From the NCBI RefSeq assembly GCF_002732165.1, contig NZ_MRZO01000006.1:144060-208059 (forward strand): a DNA stretch of 64,000 bases. The letters are read 5' to 3'. Position numbers and translations under genes: made by a program. Below the pieces are notes generated by a model, which was not told where the DNA came from, ran no database searches, and worked only from the letters and a program-made list of their open reading frames with translations. How positions within the stretch are numbered: the stretch's first letter is position 1; each line of letters starts with the position of its first letter. Positions 11,963 to 21,816 of the stretch are shown here, one piece after another. This DNA is from Staphylococcus xylosus (lineage in GTDB: Bacteria > Bacillota > Bacilli > Staphylococcales > Staphylococcaceae).

Positions 11963-12775
11963 GTGAAATGGTATGGTAAGGCATATATCTGCATATTAAC
12001 GGCAGTATTATACGTTCCAATTTTATTTTTAATGCTTTATTCCTTTAATTCCGCAGGTAACATGATTCACTTTGAAGGATTTACATTAGAACATTATCAA
12101 TCATTATTTAGTAATGAACGCCTTATGGCAGTTATTTTTAATACAATTGCTGTTGCTTTATTAGCTGCAGCCTTTGCAACGGTGATTGGTACGATGGGTG
12201 CGATTGGTTTATTTCATTTGAGAAATAAAAAGTTAAAAGTTTCATTATTAACATTAAATAATGTATTGATGGTTTCATCAGATGTTGTTATTGGAGCATC
12301 ATTTTTAATTATGTTTACAGCAATTGGTCATTTTACGGGTCTAGGACTTGGATTCACGACTGTGTTAATATCTCATATTGCATTCTGTATACCCATTGTT
12401 GTTATTATTGTTTTACCCAAACTCTATGAAATGAATGATTATACACTTAATGCAGCGCGTGATTTAGGTGCAACTGAATTTCAAGTACTAAATAAAGTAA
12501 TGTTACCGCATTTGATGCCAGCAATCATTGGTGGGTTTTTTATGGCTCTCACATATTCACTAGATGATTTTACTGTAAGTTTCTTTGTGACAGGTAACGG
12601 GTTTAGTGTATTATCAGTAGAAGTGTATGCCATGGCTAGAAAAGGTATAAGCATGGAAATCAATGCTATTTCTACAATATTATTTGTAGTTATTATGTTA
12701 GGTATTTTTGGTTATTACTTCATTCGAAATATGATGAAACATAAAAAGCAAGTGAAACGAGGTTTACAGCAATGA
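11963..12775 (+). CDS. potC: Spermidine/putrescine ABC transporter, permease PotC
   Basis: Second permease, about six membrane segments starting with AYICILTAVLYVPILFLMLY. The EAA docking loop reads ARDLGATEFQVLNKVMLPHL (near residue 170). Start choice: GTG at 11963 has GGGAGAGG 9 bases upstream, whereas the in-frame GTG at 11954 touches that ribosome site. It overlaps potD by 4 bases (ATGA), the usual coupling signal. PotB and PotC together form the channel for polyamines delivered by PotD. Confidence 0.93.
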   Translation: MKWYGKAYICILTAVLYVPILFLMLYSFNSAGNMIHFEGFTLEHYQSLFSNERLMAVIFNTIAVALLAAAFATVIGTMGAIGLFHLRNKKLKVSLLTLNNVLMVSSDVVIGASFLIMFTAIGHFTGLGLGFTTVLISHIAFCIPIVVIIVLPKLYEMNDYTLNAARDLGATEFQVLNKVMLPHLMPAIIGGFFMALTYSLDDFTVSFFVTGNGFSVLSVEVYAMARKGISMEINAISTILFVVIMLGIFGYYFIRNMMKHKKQVKRGLQQ

Positions 12776-13845
12776 AGCGATTCTTACAATTAATCATAGT
12801 TTCAGTTGTTGTGGGATTGATATGTCTGTTTGTCAGTCATAAGTATACAGCGAAAGATCATTCAAAAACTGGCGAAAAAATTTACGTTTATAATTGGGGA
12901 GAATATATCGATCCTAGTTTAATTAAAAAATTCCAAAAGGAAACAGGTATTGAAGTAATCTATGAAACTTTTGATTCTAATGAGGCTATGGAAGCAAAAA
13001 TACGTAACGGCGGTACGCACTACGACGTTGCTTTTCCTAGTGAATATACTGTTCAAAAATTAAAAAGACAAAACATGTTATTACCAATAAATCATGATAA
13101 AATCCCTAATATCAAAAATTTAGATTCGGATTATATGAATATGTCTTTTGATAAAAATAATCGATATTCGTTGCCGTATTTTTTCGGAACTGTAGGAATT
13201 ATTTATAATAAAAAAGCTTATCCTAATGACAATTTTGACTCTTGGAATCAATTATATAATAAAAAGTATAGCAATGATGTATTATTAGTAGATGGTGCAA
13301 GAGAAGTAATAGGTTTAGCATTGAATAAATTAGGATACAGTCTAAATGATACGAATTCACAACACCTAGAAAAAGCGGAAAGAACTTTAAGGCATTTAGG
13401 TCCAAACGTTAAAGGTGTCGTAGGTGATGAAATCACAATGATGCTAGAACAACATGAAGCGAATGTTGCTGTTGTGTGGAGTGGTGTTGCTGCTCCTATG
13501 GTTCAGGGTAGTGATGAATTTGATTATGTTGTGCCTAAAGAAGGTTCAAATTTATGGTTTGATAATATGGTTATACCTAAAACTGCTCAAAATAAAGCAG
13601 GCGCATATAAGTTTATGAATTTCTTACTAGACGCACAAAATAATAAACAGAATACAGAATGGGTCGGTTATGCAACACCAAATAAAGCAGCAAGAAATTT
13701 ACTTCCAGATGATGTGAAAAATGATGAACGATTTTATCCATCACAAGAGTCACAAGAAAAATTAGAAGTATACAGAGATTTAGGAAAAGAAACATTGAGT
13801 GAATATAATGAACGATTTTTAAATTTTAAAATGTCATTAAAATAA
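12772..13845 (+). CDS. potD: Spermidine/putrescine-binding protein PotD
   Basis: Extracytoplasmic solute-binding protein of the polyamine importer. It starts with a basic N-terminus and one hydrophobic segment (residues about 4-20), then the family block KIYVYNWGEYIDPSLIKKFQ. Further marks are YDVAFPSEYTVQKL and the ligand-site region YFFGTVGIIYN. The hydrophobic segment holds a Cys at residue 18, but the context GLIC is not a lipobox, so it is probably membrane-anchored by an uncleaved segment or cleaved by a non-lipoprotein signal peptidase. Length 357 is typical. Last gene of the operon. Confidence 0.94.
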   Translation: MKRFLQLIIVSVVVGLICLFVSHKYTAKDHSKTGEKIYVYNWGEYIDPSLIKKFQKETGIEVIYETFDSNEAMEAKIRNGGTHYDVAFPSEYTVQKLKRQNMLLPINHDKIPNIKNLDSDYMNMSFDKNNRYSLPYFFGTVGIIYNKKAYPNDNFDSWNQLYNKKYSNDVLLVDGAREVIGLALNKLGYSLNDTNSQHLEKAERTLRHLGPNVKGVVGDEITMMLEQHEANVAVVWSGVAAPMVQGSDEFDYVVPKEGSNLWFDNMVIPKTAQNKAGAYKFMNFLLDAQNNKQNTEWVGYATPNKAARNLLPDDVKNDERFYPSQESQEKLEVYRDLGKETLSEYNERFLNFKMSLK

Positions 13846-13917
13846 ATCTAAGTTAGTAGTTATTTTAGCGTATTTTCGCTATAATAGTTTGAAAGCATTA
13901 TAAGGAGTTGTATAGAC

Positions 13918-15108
13918 ATGTCAGGAGAGCAATATACTCAAGTTAGACGACCTGTGAGTCGACTAGCAGAAAAAGTATTAGGTTGGTTAAGCTGGGTATT
14001 TTTATTATTACTAACCATTATTACGATGTTTATTGCACTAGTATCTTTTAGTAGTGAGACATCAATACAAAATTTAGAAACAACATTAAATGGTAATGAT
14101 TTTGTTCAGCAAATTTTAGCTAATAATAGCTTGAATACAACTCAATTTGTTATTTGGTTACAAAATGGAGTTTGGGCTATTATCGTTTACTTTATTGTAT
14201 GTTTATTATTATCATTCTTAGCACTTATCTCAATGAATATTAGAATGCTATCAGGATTTTTATTCCTTTTAGCTACAATAGTTACATTGCCGTTAGTGTT
14301 ATTGTTTGTTCCACTTATTATTCCAATCTTATTTTTAATCGTAGCAGTTATGATGTTTGCACGTAAAGATAAGTTGGAAACGGTGCCTACTTATTATGGT
14401 GAAGGATATCAAGGTCGTTATTCAGAATATGAACCACAGGTTGAATCAACACCACAATATAGTGAGAGAGAACATACTTCTGACGTTGAACAACAAGTGA
14501 GCAAAGAGAATCAGCTAAGAAGAGGTGGCTATTCTTCTGAAATAGCAGAAAAAGTGAACGCTGAAACACAAGAGGCACATGAAGAACCCCAAGTACTTTC
14601 AAGACAAGCGAAATACAATTATAAACAGAAAAAACAGACAGAAGATAACCAACAGCAAACTGATGAATTTGGTGCAGTTAGTGATGTTTATGATGAAGAT
14701 GGAGAGCCAGTTTCAAATCAAAGTCAAACAGAAGTTGATGATACAACAACAGAGTATGAAGAACAAGCTCAAGCAGAAGCTGCTCAGAGAAGACAAGAAG
14801 CGTATGAAGAAGAGCAACGAAAACAGCAAGAAGCATACGAAGAAGAACAACGTCGTAAGCAAGCTCAAGCAGAAGAAGCGGCAAGATTGAAACAAGAGAA
14901 AGCAGAAGAAAAGGCTCGCATTAAACAAGAGAAAAAAGAACGTCGAAAACGTGAAAAAGAAAGACGTAAACAACAACCAAGTGCAGTAAATCAACGCAGA
15001 CAAAATTTTGAAGAACGTAAAAAAATGACTTCACAAACTACGGATGATTCAGCTGATTATAATAATAATAAAGCATCTGAATCCGACGACAAAGAAGACA
15101 ATAAATAA
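13918..15108 (+). CDS. auxB: Membrane-associated auxiliary factor AuxB (lipoteichoic acid stability, beta-lactam tolerance)
   Basis: Position directly after potD and the overall design match the S. aureus gene SAUSA300_1003, described as AuxB, which stabilises lipoteichoic acid and supports beta-lactam resistance. Three or four membrane segments occupy about residues 19-45, 82-105 and 110-145. They are followed by a long cytoplasmic tail very rich in Gln, Glu, Lys and Arg that should form a coiled coil (about 275-345; repeats such as EAYEEEQRKQQ and KERRKREKERRKQQ). A -10 TATAAT at 13880-13885 and an AAGGAG site precede it. It stands alone before a strong terminator. Function here is inferred by orthology. 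Confidence 0.82.
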   Translation: MSGEQYTQVRRPVSRLAEKVLGWLSWVFLLLLTIITMFIALVSFSSETSIQNLETTLNGNDFVQQILANNSLNTTQFVIWLQNGVWAIIVYFIVCLLLSFLALISMNIRMLSGFLFLLATIVTLPLVLLFVPLIIPILFLIVAVMMFARKDKLETVPTYYGEGYQGRYSEYEPQVESTPQYSEREHTSDVEQQVSKENQLRRGGYSSEIAEKVNAETQEAHEEPQVLSRQAKYNYKQKKQTEDNQQQTDEFGAVSDVYDEDGEPVSNQSQTEVDDTTTEYEEQAQAEAAQRRQEAYEEEQRKQQEAYEEEQRRKQAQAEEAARLKQEKAEEKARIKQEKKERRKREKERRKQQPSAVNQRRQNFEERKKMTSQTTDDSADYNNNKASESDDKEDNK

Positions 15109-15159
15109 GTATAAATATTTTAAAATGTGTTATGAGATATGATAGCGTATTTGAAAGTT

Positions 15160-15197
15160 AAAAAAGGAACGAGACATTAGGTCTCGTTCCTTTTTTG
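15160..15197. terminator. Bidirectional terminator between auxB and mntH
   Basis: Perfect 16-base arms AAAAAAGGAACGAGAC and GTCTCGTTCCTTTTTT around a 5-base loop; serves both convergent genes. Confidence 0.92.
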
Positions 15198-15205
15198 TGC
15201 TTCAT

Positions 15206-16546
15206 TTATAGTTCTTGAAAAGTCTGTATAATTAAGTATATATTTAATAAACTTAAAATAATGATTAAAATCCAAGAGATGATATTAACCCACGTTTTAT
15301 TTTTGAATTGTCCCATTAAATTATGGTTATTAGTTGAAAGTTGTAATGGGATTAGTGAGAATGGTAGGGCTAAACTTAAAAAAACTTGTGAGAACACTAG
15401 TAATTGTTCCATTTTTGCTTCGTTGCTTTTGAAGATAATTAAGCACAATATAATTGGTAATATCGCGATTGAACGAGTAATCAATCTACGTAACCAATTT
15501 GGTATTTTTAAATTGATAAAACCTTCCATCACAATTTGACCAGCCATTGTCCCGGTTATTGTAGAATTTTGACCAGAAGCTAGTAATGCAACAGCAAAAA
15601 GTGTACTCATGATTGCGCCTAACGAAGCTCCTAATACAGGTTGATTTTGTAACGCATTGAATAAGTCATAAAATCCACCGAGTTGGTCTGAATTAACACC
15701 AAAGAAAAGCGCGGCACCTAGTACTAAAAGTAAACAGTTAACTATAAAAGCAATGGACAATTGAATGTTTGAATCTATAATTGCATATTTAATCGCTTGT
15801 GCTTTAGATTTAGTACTTTTACGATCATACATTCTTGATTGAACAATGGATGAATGTAAATATAAGTTATGAGGCATGATTGTCGCTCCAATTATACCTA
15901 AAGCAATAAAGAGAGCACTATTATCTGTGACGATTGTTTTATTAGGGACGAATCCATTTAAAACTTCTGTTACATGTGGGGAAGCTACAAAGACTTCAAA
16001 GATAAATATAACAAGCACTGTAAAAATAAGTGTGCCTACAATAGCTTCAATTTTTCTAAAGCCAAATTTCATAATGAACAATAATAGAAAAACATCTAAG
16101 ACAGTGATTAATGCCCCTGCCAATAAGGGGATGCCAAAGAGTAAATCAAGTGCGATTGCACTACCTATTACTTCAGCAATATCTGTTGCGATAATTGCTA
16201 GTTCTGCAATAATCCAAAATATAAAAGCAATCGGTTTATTTAAATAGTGTTTTGTTGCTTGTGCTAAGTCCATACCTGTTGCTATTCCTAACCTTACTGT
16301 CATACTTTGTAATAACATGGCTGACAGACTTGAAAGTAAAATCACGAATAGCAAAATGTAGCCGAACTGTGCACCACCTTGCATAGATGTAATCCAATTA
16401 CCAGGATCCATATAACCTACTGCTACTAATAGGCCAGGTCCTAAATATGAAAAAAGTTTTTGGCTAAACTTGCCATGAGCATTGACGGAAACCGTATTAT
16501 TGATTTCATCTAAACTCTTGTTATGGGATTGATTCGTTTTGGTCAA
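15206..16546 (-). CDS. mntH: Nramp-family Mn2+/H+ symporter
   Basis: Proton-coupled manganese importer of the Nramp family. The signature of segment 1, [12 protein letters not shown] (DPGN metal site), and that of segment 6, [14 protein letters not shown] (MPH metal site), are intact; about eleven membrane segments are predicted. The start is placed at the TTG at 16546 (reading LTKTNQSHN) because GGAGGTGAGG lies just upstream; the ATG codons at 16567 and 16561 precede or overlap that ribosome site. An MntR operator overlaps the promoter, so repression by manganese-loaded MntR is expected. About 446 residues, matching the family. Confidence 0.95.
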   Translation of the reverse strand: MTKTNQSHNKSLDEINNTVSVNAHGKFSQKLFSYLGPGLLVAVGYMDPGNWITSMQGGAQFGYILLFVILLSSLSAMLLQSMTVRLGIATGMDLAQATKHYLNKPIAFIFWIIAELAIIATDIAEVIGSAIALDLLFGIPLLAGALITVLDVFLLLFIMKFGFRKIEAIVGTLIFTVLVIFIFEVFVASPHVTEVLNGFVPNKTIVTDNSALFIALGIIGATIMPHNLYLHSSIVQSRMYDRKSTKSKAQAIKYAIIDSNIQLSIAFIVNCLLLVLGAALFFGVNSDQLGGFYDLFNALQNQPVLGASLGAIMSTLFAVALLASGQNSTITGTMAGQIVMEGFINLKIPNWLRRLITRSIAILPIILCLIIFKSNEAKMEQLLVFSQVFLSLALPFSLIPLQLSTNNHNLMGQFKNKTWVNIISWILIIILSLLNIYLIIQTFQEL

Positions 16547-16582
16547 TACCCTCACCTCCATATACATTTATTAACATTTCAT

Positions 16583-16616
16583 AGATTACTCCAAAAAAAA
16601 TATTAGGTCAACCTAA
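16583..16616 (-). promoter_or_regulatory. mntH promoter with MntR box
   Basis: On the reverse strand: -35 TTGACC, 17-base spacer, -10 TAATCT (16583-16588). The palindrome TTAGGTTGACCTAA (16603-16616) covers the -35 box and matches the known MntR/DtxR-type operator pattern TTTAGGTnnnCCTAAA closely. Confidence 0.85.
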
Positions 16617-16766
16617 ACAGTACTGTGATAGTCACTTTATTTTTACTGAATTTATTATTAAATTTAAACATATTGAATAAAGATGTGTAGCAATTAGGAC
16701 GTGATGATTTTTTACTCAATATAAATTTGCTATGATAGAATTAATAAAATAAGTAGGAGGAAGATT

Positions 16767-17276
16767 ATGAAAAGAAAAGCTGAAAGAATCACAGCCTGGG
16801 TAGCAAATGGTCTAAGTATACTATTCTTGTTACTCATGATCCTTGTATTTTCTTTCCTAAATGTGCCAGAGTTTCAAGAAACATTTAAAGAGATGAATCA
16901 GCAACAAGGTGTAGAAATGTCAGTTGAAGCATTTAAAACTTCCGTGATTTTCCAAGGTACCTTTTTAATTATTTCAACGATACTAGGTATTATTGGAACA
17001 TTGACTATTAAAGGTAATCGTATATTAGCAGGTTGTATGTTAATTATTGCAGCAATTACTGGTATATTTGCAGGGAACTTTATTGCACTGATATTATGGT
17101 TTGTTGTTGCTATCATGTTGTTTGTAAGAAAAGATCCGCACGATGGACAAAATCAAAATGATAGAGCATTTTATCAACAAAATTTTGATGAGCAAAATAA
17201 TCAGCGCAAACAATCAGAAATAAACCCAGAAAATGAAATGAAAAAGAAAAAAGAGGATGACCCATATATTTACTAA
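16767..17276 (+). CDS. DUF4064 family membrane protein
   Basis: Small membrane protein of unknown function. It has one N-terminal segment (residues about 12-32), an extracytoplasmic loop of about 35 residues (FQETFKEMNQQQGVEMSVEA), two or three further hydrophobic segments between about 55 and 125, and a short, hydrophilic, Gln/Asn/Lys-rich tail ending in a run of lysines and acidic residues. The architecture echoes AuxB upstream on a smaller scale (membrane part with VAIMLFVRKD versus VAVMMFARKD before the tail), so the two may be distant paralogues. AGGAGGA ribosome site at good spacing. Monocistronic. Confidence 0.8.
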   Translation: MKRKAERITAWVANGLSILFLLLMILVFSFLNVPEFQETFKEMNQQQGVEMSVEAFKTSVIFQGTFLIISTILGIIGTLTIKGNRILAGCMLIIAAITGIFAGNFIALILWFVVAIMLFVRKDPHDGQNQNDRAFYQQNFDEQNNQRKQSEINPENEMKKKKEDDPYIY

Positions 17277-17440
17277 AATGGTTTTGATTAGGTGATTTAA
17301 TGAATTTACAAGACTTTGAATTATTGTATAAGGAACACTAACTCAATGGATTTTAAAGTAATCTTTCAAAGAAGTAAGATTTTAAGCTATTACTAATATA
17401 ATGATTAGGTCCGAGACATAAATATCTGTGACTAAAGAAT

Positions 17441-17484
17441 AAACATCAATTTCTACTGAAAATATATAGAAATTGATGTTTTCT
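17441..17484. terminator. Bidirectional terminator after the DUF4064 gene
   Basis: Arms AAACATCAATTTCTA (17441-17455) and TAGAAATTGATGTTT (17467-17481). Just upstream (17409-17427) lies GTCCGAGACAT, a decayed copy of the element found after pdhD and trxA. Confidence 0.85.
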
Positions 17485-17524
17485 TTGGTTTTATGAAGTT
17501 TACGAATAAAAAATAAGGAATGTG

Positions 17525-18136
17525 TTATTTGTAAAATTTCAATAGATATTCAAAGGTTTCTTCTAAAAATTCTAAAAATGACTTATCGTTCTTAAGGACT
17601 TCAGAACCAGGTGTTAACGTACGAGCTACGAAAAATTCACCTTTTTTAACTTCTTTAACACGTTTAAATGCTTTGTATATATCTTCATCGGTCATTTCGT
17701 GTATGTATGTCTTTTCTTGGCTCATATGGTCTAAGCTTATACTAAAATCATTTGGTAGATTTTTTAATGTTTCAAATTGATTTTCGAAAATTGTAACTTG
17801 TTGCGCTTTATCTTTCGCTTCATGCATAACGCCGTACATAATAAATAATTGATTTTCAAAAAGTCCTATTTGGAAATGAGGTTGCATTTTATAACCACGT
17901 TTATTAGTCGCAAATGCTACCCATGTATCTTTAGGTGGGTTAACACTTCGACGAGCGTGTTTGGCTACGTGAGGATAGAACACTTCACCTGTAGCGGTTT
18001 CTAAATATTGTGAGAAATAATCACCTAAGGCGTGTAATTGAGGTCTGATATGGTTGTTAAGTGCTTCCATTCTGGCATCTAAGCCATCTACTGTAAATAC
18101 TTTGAAGTCTTTTGGTTTAAATGTATATTGAGTCAT
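17525..18136 (-). CDS. UPF0637 family protein (YktB-like, DUF1054)
   Basis: Conserved soluble protein of unknown biochemical function found throughout Bacillales. It opens with [20 protein letters not shown] and contains the family block [20 protein letters not shown] (near residue 60). The length of 203 is normal. No signal peptide or membrane segment. A GGAGG ribosome site precedes the ATG. Transcribed alone, convergent with the DUF4064 gene and divergent from suhB, the same arrangement as in S. aureus. Confidence 0.9.
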   Translation of the reverse strand: MTQYTFKPKDFKVFTVDGLDARMEALNNHIRPQLHALGDYFSQYLETATGEVFYPHVAKHARRSVNPPKDTWVAFATNKRGYKMQPHFQIGLFENQLFIMYGVMHEAKDKAQQVTIFENQFETLKNLPNDFSISLDHMSQEKTYIHEMTDEDIYKAFKRVKEVKKGEFFVARTLTPGSEVLKNDKSFLEFLEETFEYLLKFYK

Positions 18137-18401
18137 TTGTGCCTCCTATAATCATTATTTTCGTATGTATTGTAGCACATTATACTCATATAGACATTTT
18201 ACATGCTTCTTATTTAAGATAGTAAATGATTTGCTGTGTATTGTGTACACTATGTTTGAAAAGGGTAGAGATAAATTATATTGAATAATCTTAAATTTAC
18301 CTTATTCTTAATTCGTATAAATATTGAAAAAATAAAGGTTGGTTAATATCTTTTTGAAAGTTAGTTAATGTATAATGAAGAGTGAATAAGGAGCTGATAC
18401 G

Positions 18402-19217
18402 ATGACTGTCTATGAATATGCCAAAGGACTTATATTAGAAGCAGGAATTAATGTTAGAAAAATAATGAAAGAAGATATAAAAGTAGAAACTAAATCTAAT
18501 CCTAATGATTTAGTGACAAATGTCGATAAAGCTACAGAAAAATACCTTTTTGACAATATAACAGAAACTTATCCTAATCATTTAGTTATTGGAGAAGAAG
18601 GTCATGGGCATCACCTAAAAGATGAAACAGGTGTAGTATGGGTCATCGATCCAATAGATGGTACATTAAATTTTGTGCACCAAAAAGAGAATTTTGCAAT
18701 ATCTATTGGTATTTATAATAACGGAAAACCATACGCTGGATTTGTTTATGACGTTATGAATGATGTGCTATATCATGCTAAAAGCGGTGAAGGTGCATAT
18801 GAAAATGGTACGTTGTTACCTGAAATCGAGAATACGCCATTAAAGACAAGTATTATTGGAATTAATCCGAATTGGCTTACAAAGCCTAGATTAGGAGAAG
18901 TGTTTAAACCTATAGTAGAGGAAGCCAGAAGTGCACGAGCATATGGTTCCGCAGCTTTAGAGATTATACATGTCGCAACAGGAAAATTGGGTGGTTATGT
19001 TACCCCCAGATTACAACCTTGGGATTTCGCAGGTGGTTTGATTGTTTTAAATGAAGTAGGCGGGCTTGGTACAAATTTAATGGGAGATACATTATCGATT
19101 TATGAACCTAATTCAATCGTTATGGCTAATGCACAGTTACATTCCGAATTAATCGAACACCATTTTCAAAAAAATAACGAAATTATTGAATTATTACAGC
19201 AGCGATTAAAAAAATAG
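18402..19217 (+). CDS. suhB: Inositol monophosphatase family protein
   Basis: Mg2+-dependent, lithium-sensitive-type sugar or inositol phosphatase. Metal-site motifs are complete: GEEGHG (Glu, near residue 67), WVIDPIDGTLNFVH (motif A, near 84) and QPWDFAGGLIVLNEVGG (motif B, near 206). Length 271 is typical. The physiological substrate in staphylococci is not known to me; it may be a general sugar phosphatase. AAGGAGCT ribosome site. Monocistronic, diverging from yktB. Confidence 0.92.
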   Translation: MTVYEYAKGLILEAGINVRKIMKEDIKVETKSNPNDLVTNVDKATEKYLFDNITETYPNHLVIGEEGHGHHLKDETGVVWVIDPIDGTLNFVHQKENFAISIGIYNNGKPYAGFVYDVMNDVLYHAKSGEGAYENGTLLPEIENTPLKTSIIGINPNWLTKPRLGEVFKPIVEEARSARAYGSAALEIIHVATGKLGGYVTPRLQPWDFAGGLIVLNEVGGLGTNLMGDTLSIYEPNSIVMANAQLHSELIEHHFQKNNEIIELLQQRLKK

Positions 19218-19246
19218 AATTAGTGTATATATTTTATAATTATTTA

Positions 19247-19287
19247 TAAAAAAAGCGTCTCAATCCTAGTTTGAAGGAATGGGACAC
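19247..19287 (-). terminator. Terminator of the ylaF-like gene
   Basis: On the reverse strand: GTCCCATTCC, loop, GGATTGAGAC with two mismatches in the stem, then GC and a run of T. It can also weakly serve suhB. Confidence 0.65.
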
Positions 19288-19318
19288 TCAGTTATTATAT
19301 ATAGTCAAAATCATTCAA

Positions 19319-19510
19319 TTATAGCCAATCATTTTCACGATATTTCTTTTTTAATGTGAAACCGTAACCAAATGTTGCAATGAATAATATAAATGTTAAA
19401 ATCATGAATGGAACATTTGTAGCAGCTATACTAAAGCTAAATAATAGCAAAAAGACAATAGCTATTACAGCGAGTACCCAGAAAATTGATTTGGATTTTT
19501 TTTGTTGCAT
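19319..19510 (-). CDS. YlaF-like small membrane protein (DUF5325)
   Basis: A 63-residue protein with two predicted membrane segments (about 8-28 and 33-50: IFWVLAVIAIVFLLLFSFSI and MILTFILFIATFGYGFTL) and a basic C-terminus KKKYRENDW. It fits the DUF5325/YlaF family, found next to typA/bipA in many Bacillales, as here. Function unknown. The ribosome site AGGTGTGG precedes the ATG. It diverges from typA. Confidence 0.75.
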   Translation of the reverse strand: MQQKKSKSIFWVLAVIAIVFLLLFSFSIAATNVPFMILTFILFIATFGYGFTLKKKYRENDWL

Positions 19511-19609
19511 TATACCACACCTTTATAGTTTTCTTTAACCAATTATATGATATAATAAAAAAGTTGCAAAGAAAAGTGGGAATTTACTCGAGAAAGGAAA
19601 TTGTATAAA

Positions 19610-21457
19610 ATGACTAAATTAAGAGAAGATGTTCGTAATATAGCAATCATCGCTCACGTTGACCATGGTAAAACGACACTTGTAGATGAATTATTAAAAC
19701 AATCAGGAATTTTCCGTGAGAATGAGCATGTAGACGAAAGAGCAATGGATTCAAATGATATCGAAAGAGAACGTGGTATTACAATACTTGCTAAAAATAC
19801 AGCAGTAAATTATAAAGATAATCGTATTAATATTTTAGATACACCAGGTCACGCCGATTTTGGTGGAGAAGTTGAGCGTATTATGAAAATGGTTGATGGT
19901 GTTGTCTTAGTAGTTGACGCATATGAAGGCACAATGCCACAAACTCGTTTCGTATTAAAAAAAGCTTTAGAACAAAATTTAAAACCAGTAGTTGTAGTTA
20001 ATAAAATTGATAAACCTGAAGCTAGAGCTGAAGGTGTAGTAGATGAAGTATTAGACTTATTTATCGAATTAGAAGCAAATGATGAGCAATTAGATTTCCC
20101 AGTAGTCTATGCTTCAGCTGTTAATGGTACAGCAAGTTTAGATCCAGAGAAACAAGACGAAAACATGCAATCATTATATGAAACAATCATTGATTATGTT
20201 CCTGCTCCTGTTGATAATAGAGATGAGCCATTACAATTCCAAACGGCATTACTAGATTATAGTGATTATTTAGGTCGTATTGGTGTTGGACGTGTGTTTA
20301 GAGGAACAATGCGTGTAGGTGATAGCGTTTCGTTAATTAAATTAGATGGCACTGTTAAAAATTTCCGTGTAACTAAGATTTTTGGTTACTTTGGTTTGAA
20401 ACGTGAAGAAGTTAATGAAGCATACGCAGGCGACTTAATTGCTGTATCAGGAATGGAAGACATCAACGTTGGTGAAACTGTTACCCCAACAGATAATAGA
20501 GATGCTTTACCTGTATTAAGAATTGACGAACCAACGTTAGAAATGACATTCAGAGTAAATAATTCACCATTTGCTGGACGTGAAGGTGATTATGTAACTT
20601 CTCGTCAAATTCAAGAACGTTTAGATCAACAATTAGAAACAGATGTGTCGCTAAAAGTTACACAAACTGATTCACCAGATAAATGGATAGTTGCTGGACG
20701 TGGTGAATTACACTTATCAATTTTAATTGAAAATATGAGACGTGAAGGTTTCGAATTACAAGTTTCTAAACCACAAGTTATTTTAAGAGAAATTGATGGC
20801 GTAAAATGTGAACCATTTGAACGTGTACAATGTGAAGTACCTCAAGAATATACAGGCGCTGTTATTGAATCATTAGGCCAACGTAAAGGTGAAATGTTAG
20901 ATATGGTAACTACAGATAATGGCTTAACGCGTATTATCTTTATGGTACCAGCACGTGGATTAATTGGTTATACTACTGAATTTATGTCTCAAACACGTGG
21001 TTATGGTATTATCAACCACACATTTGAAGAATTTAAACCTCGTGTTAAAGGTCGTATTGGCGGTAGAAGAAATGGTGCATTAGTATCATTAGACACAGGT
21101 AAAGCAAGTTCATATGCACTTATGGGCTTAGAAGACCGTGGTATTAACTTCATGGAACCAGGTACTGAAGTTTATGAAGGTATGGTTGTTGGTGAACATA
21201 ATCGTGAAAACGACTTAACAGTTAATGTTACGAAAGAGAAAAACCAAACTAACGTACGTTCATCTAACAAAGACCAAACTGTAACTATGAAGCGTCCAAG
21301 AATTTTAACTCTTGAAGAAGCTTTACAATTTATTAATGATGATGAGCTTGTAGAAGCTACACCAGAAAATATCCGTATTAGAAAAACAGTATTAGAAAAA
21401 AATGCTCGTGAAAAAGAAGCGAAACGTATTAAACAACTAATGCAAGAAGATGAATAA
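19610..21457 (+). CDS. typA: Ribosome-associated GTPase TypA/BipA
   Basis: Translational GTPase of the EF-G superfamily that acts on ribosomes under stress and in 50S assembly. G1 AHVDHGKTTL (near residue 17), switch II DTPGHADFGGE and NKIDKP (G4) are present, followed by the EF-G-like domains and the BipA-specific C-terminus. The start is at 19610 (MTKLREDV), with AGAAAGGA 10 bases before; the TTG at 19601 is inside that spacing. Length 615 matches the S. aureus protein. Single gene with a strong terminator about 140 bases after its stop. Confidence 0.96.
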   Translation: MTKLREDVRNIAIIAHVDHGKTTLVDELLKQSGIFRENEHVDERAMDSNDIERERGITILAKNTAVNYKDNRINILDTPGHADFGGEVERIMKMVDGVVLVVDAYEGTMPQTRFVLKKALEQNLKPVVVVNKIDKPEARAEGVVDEVLDLFIELEANDEQLDFPVVYASAVNGTASLDPEKQDENMQSLYETIIDYVPAPVDNRDEPLQFQTALLDYSDYLGRIGVGRVFRGTMRVGDSVSLIKLDGTVKNFRVTKIFGYFGLKREEVNEAYAGDLIAVSGMEDINVGETVTPTDNRDALPVLRIDEPTLEMTFRVNNSPFAGREGDYVTSRQIQERLDQQLETDVSLKVTQTDSPDKWIVAGRGELHLSILIENMRREGFELQVSKPQVILREIDGVKCEPFERVQCEVPQEYTGAVIESLGQRKGEMLDMVTTDNGLTRIIFMVPARGLIGYTTEFMSQTRGYGIINHTFEEFKPRVKGRIGGRRNGALVSLDTGKASSYALMGLEDRGINFMEPGTEVYEGMVVGEHNRENDLTVNVTKEKNQTNVRSSNKDQTVTMKRPRILTLEEALQFINDDELVEATPENIRIRKTVLEKNAREKEAKRIKQLMQEDE

Positions 21458-21594
21458 AATACTAAATTATATTTAGTATTTTATAGGGGCATAAAAGGCT
21501 CATACCATTTATTGTTGAAGTAATAGCATAACAATAAAACACAAAAATAACGGTAACTATTCTTGTTTATAGTTAGGTTAAATAATATGTTAAT

Positions 21595-21630
21595 AAATAC
21601 TCCCCATCGTTTTACGATGGGGAGTATTTA
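21595..21630. terminator. Bidirectional terminator between typA and ylaI
   Basis: Arms AAATACTCCCCATCGT and ACGATGGGGAGTATTT, perfect over 16 bases around a 3-base loop, with A/T-rich flanks. Confidence 0.92.
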
Positions 21631-21641
21631 TTATGTTTATA

Positions 21642-21815
21642 TTAACGATGATTGTAAGTAGTTACTTGATTGCGCTGTTTAGGGGTATCAAGTCTACTTT
21701 TACATTCATCACACATAAAGGTATGCATTGGATCATTGCGTAATCTTTTAGCTTCTAAAGTATTTTGATCTATAAATACTTCAGTATCACAAATTATGCA
21801 TTGAACTTTCTTCAT
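21642..21815 (-). CDS. YlaI-like small zinc-ribbon protein (DUF2197)
   Basis: A 57-codon ORF beginning MKKVQCIICDTEVF. Two CxxC knuckles (CIIC at residues 6-9 and CDEC at 35-38) are spaced as in a small zinc ribbon. The ribosome site GAGGTGATTT lies 8 bases before the ATG and inside the last codons of the upstream gene. Bacillus subtilis ylaI, of the same design, also stands between typA (ylaG) and ylaL. No function is known. One base separates it from the upstream gene, so the two form an operon. Confidence 0.8.
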   Translation of the reverse strand: MKKVQCIICDTEVFIDQNTLEAKRLRNDPMHTFMCDECKSRLDTPKQRNQVTTYNHR

Positions 21816-21816
21816 A

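Noticed and set aside
12772..12830. Lipobox in PotD
   Set aside because: The only early Cys (residue 18) is in the context GLIC, which lacks the small residue required before Cys.
14579..15003. Overlapping ORFs on both strands inside auxB
   Set aside because: Arise from the repetitive Gln/Glu/Lys codons of the AuxB tail; no start signals.
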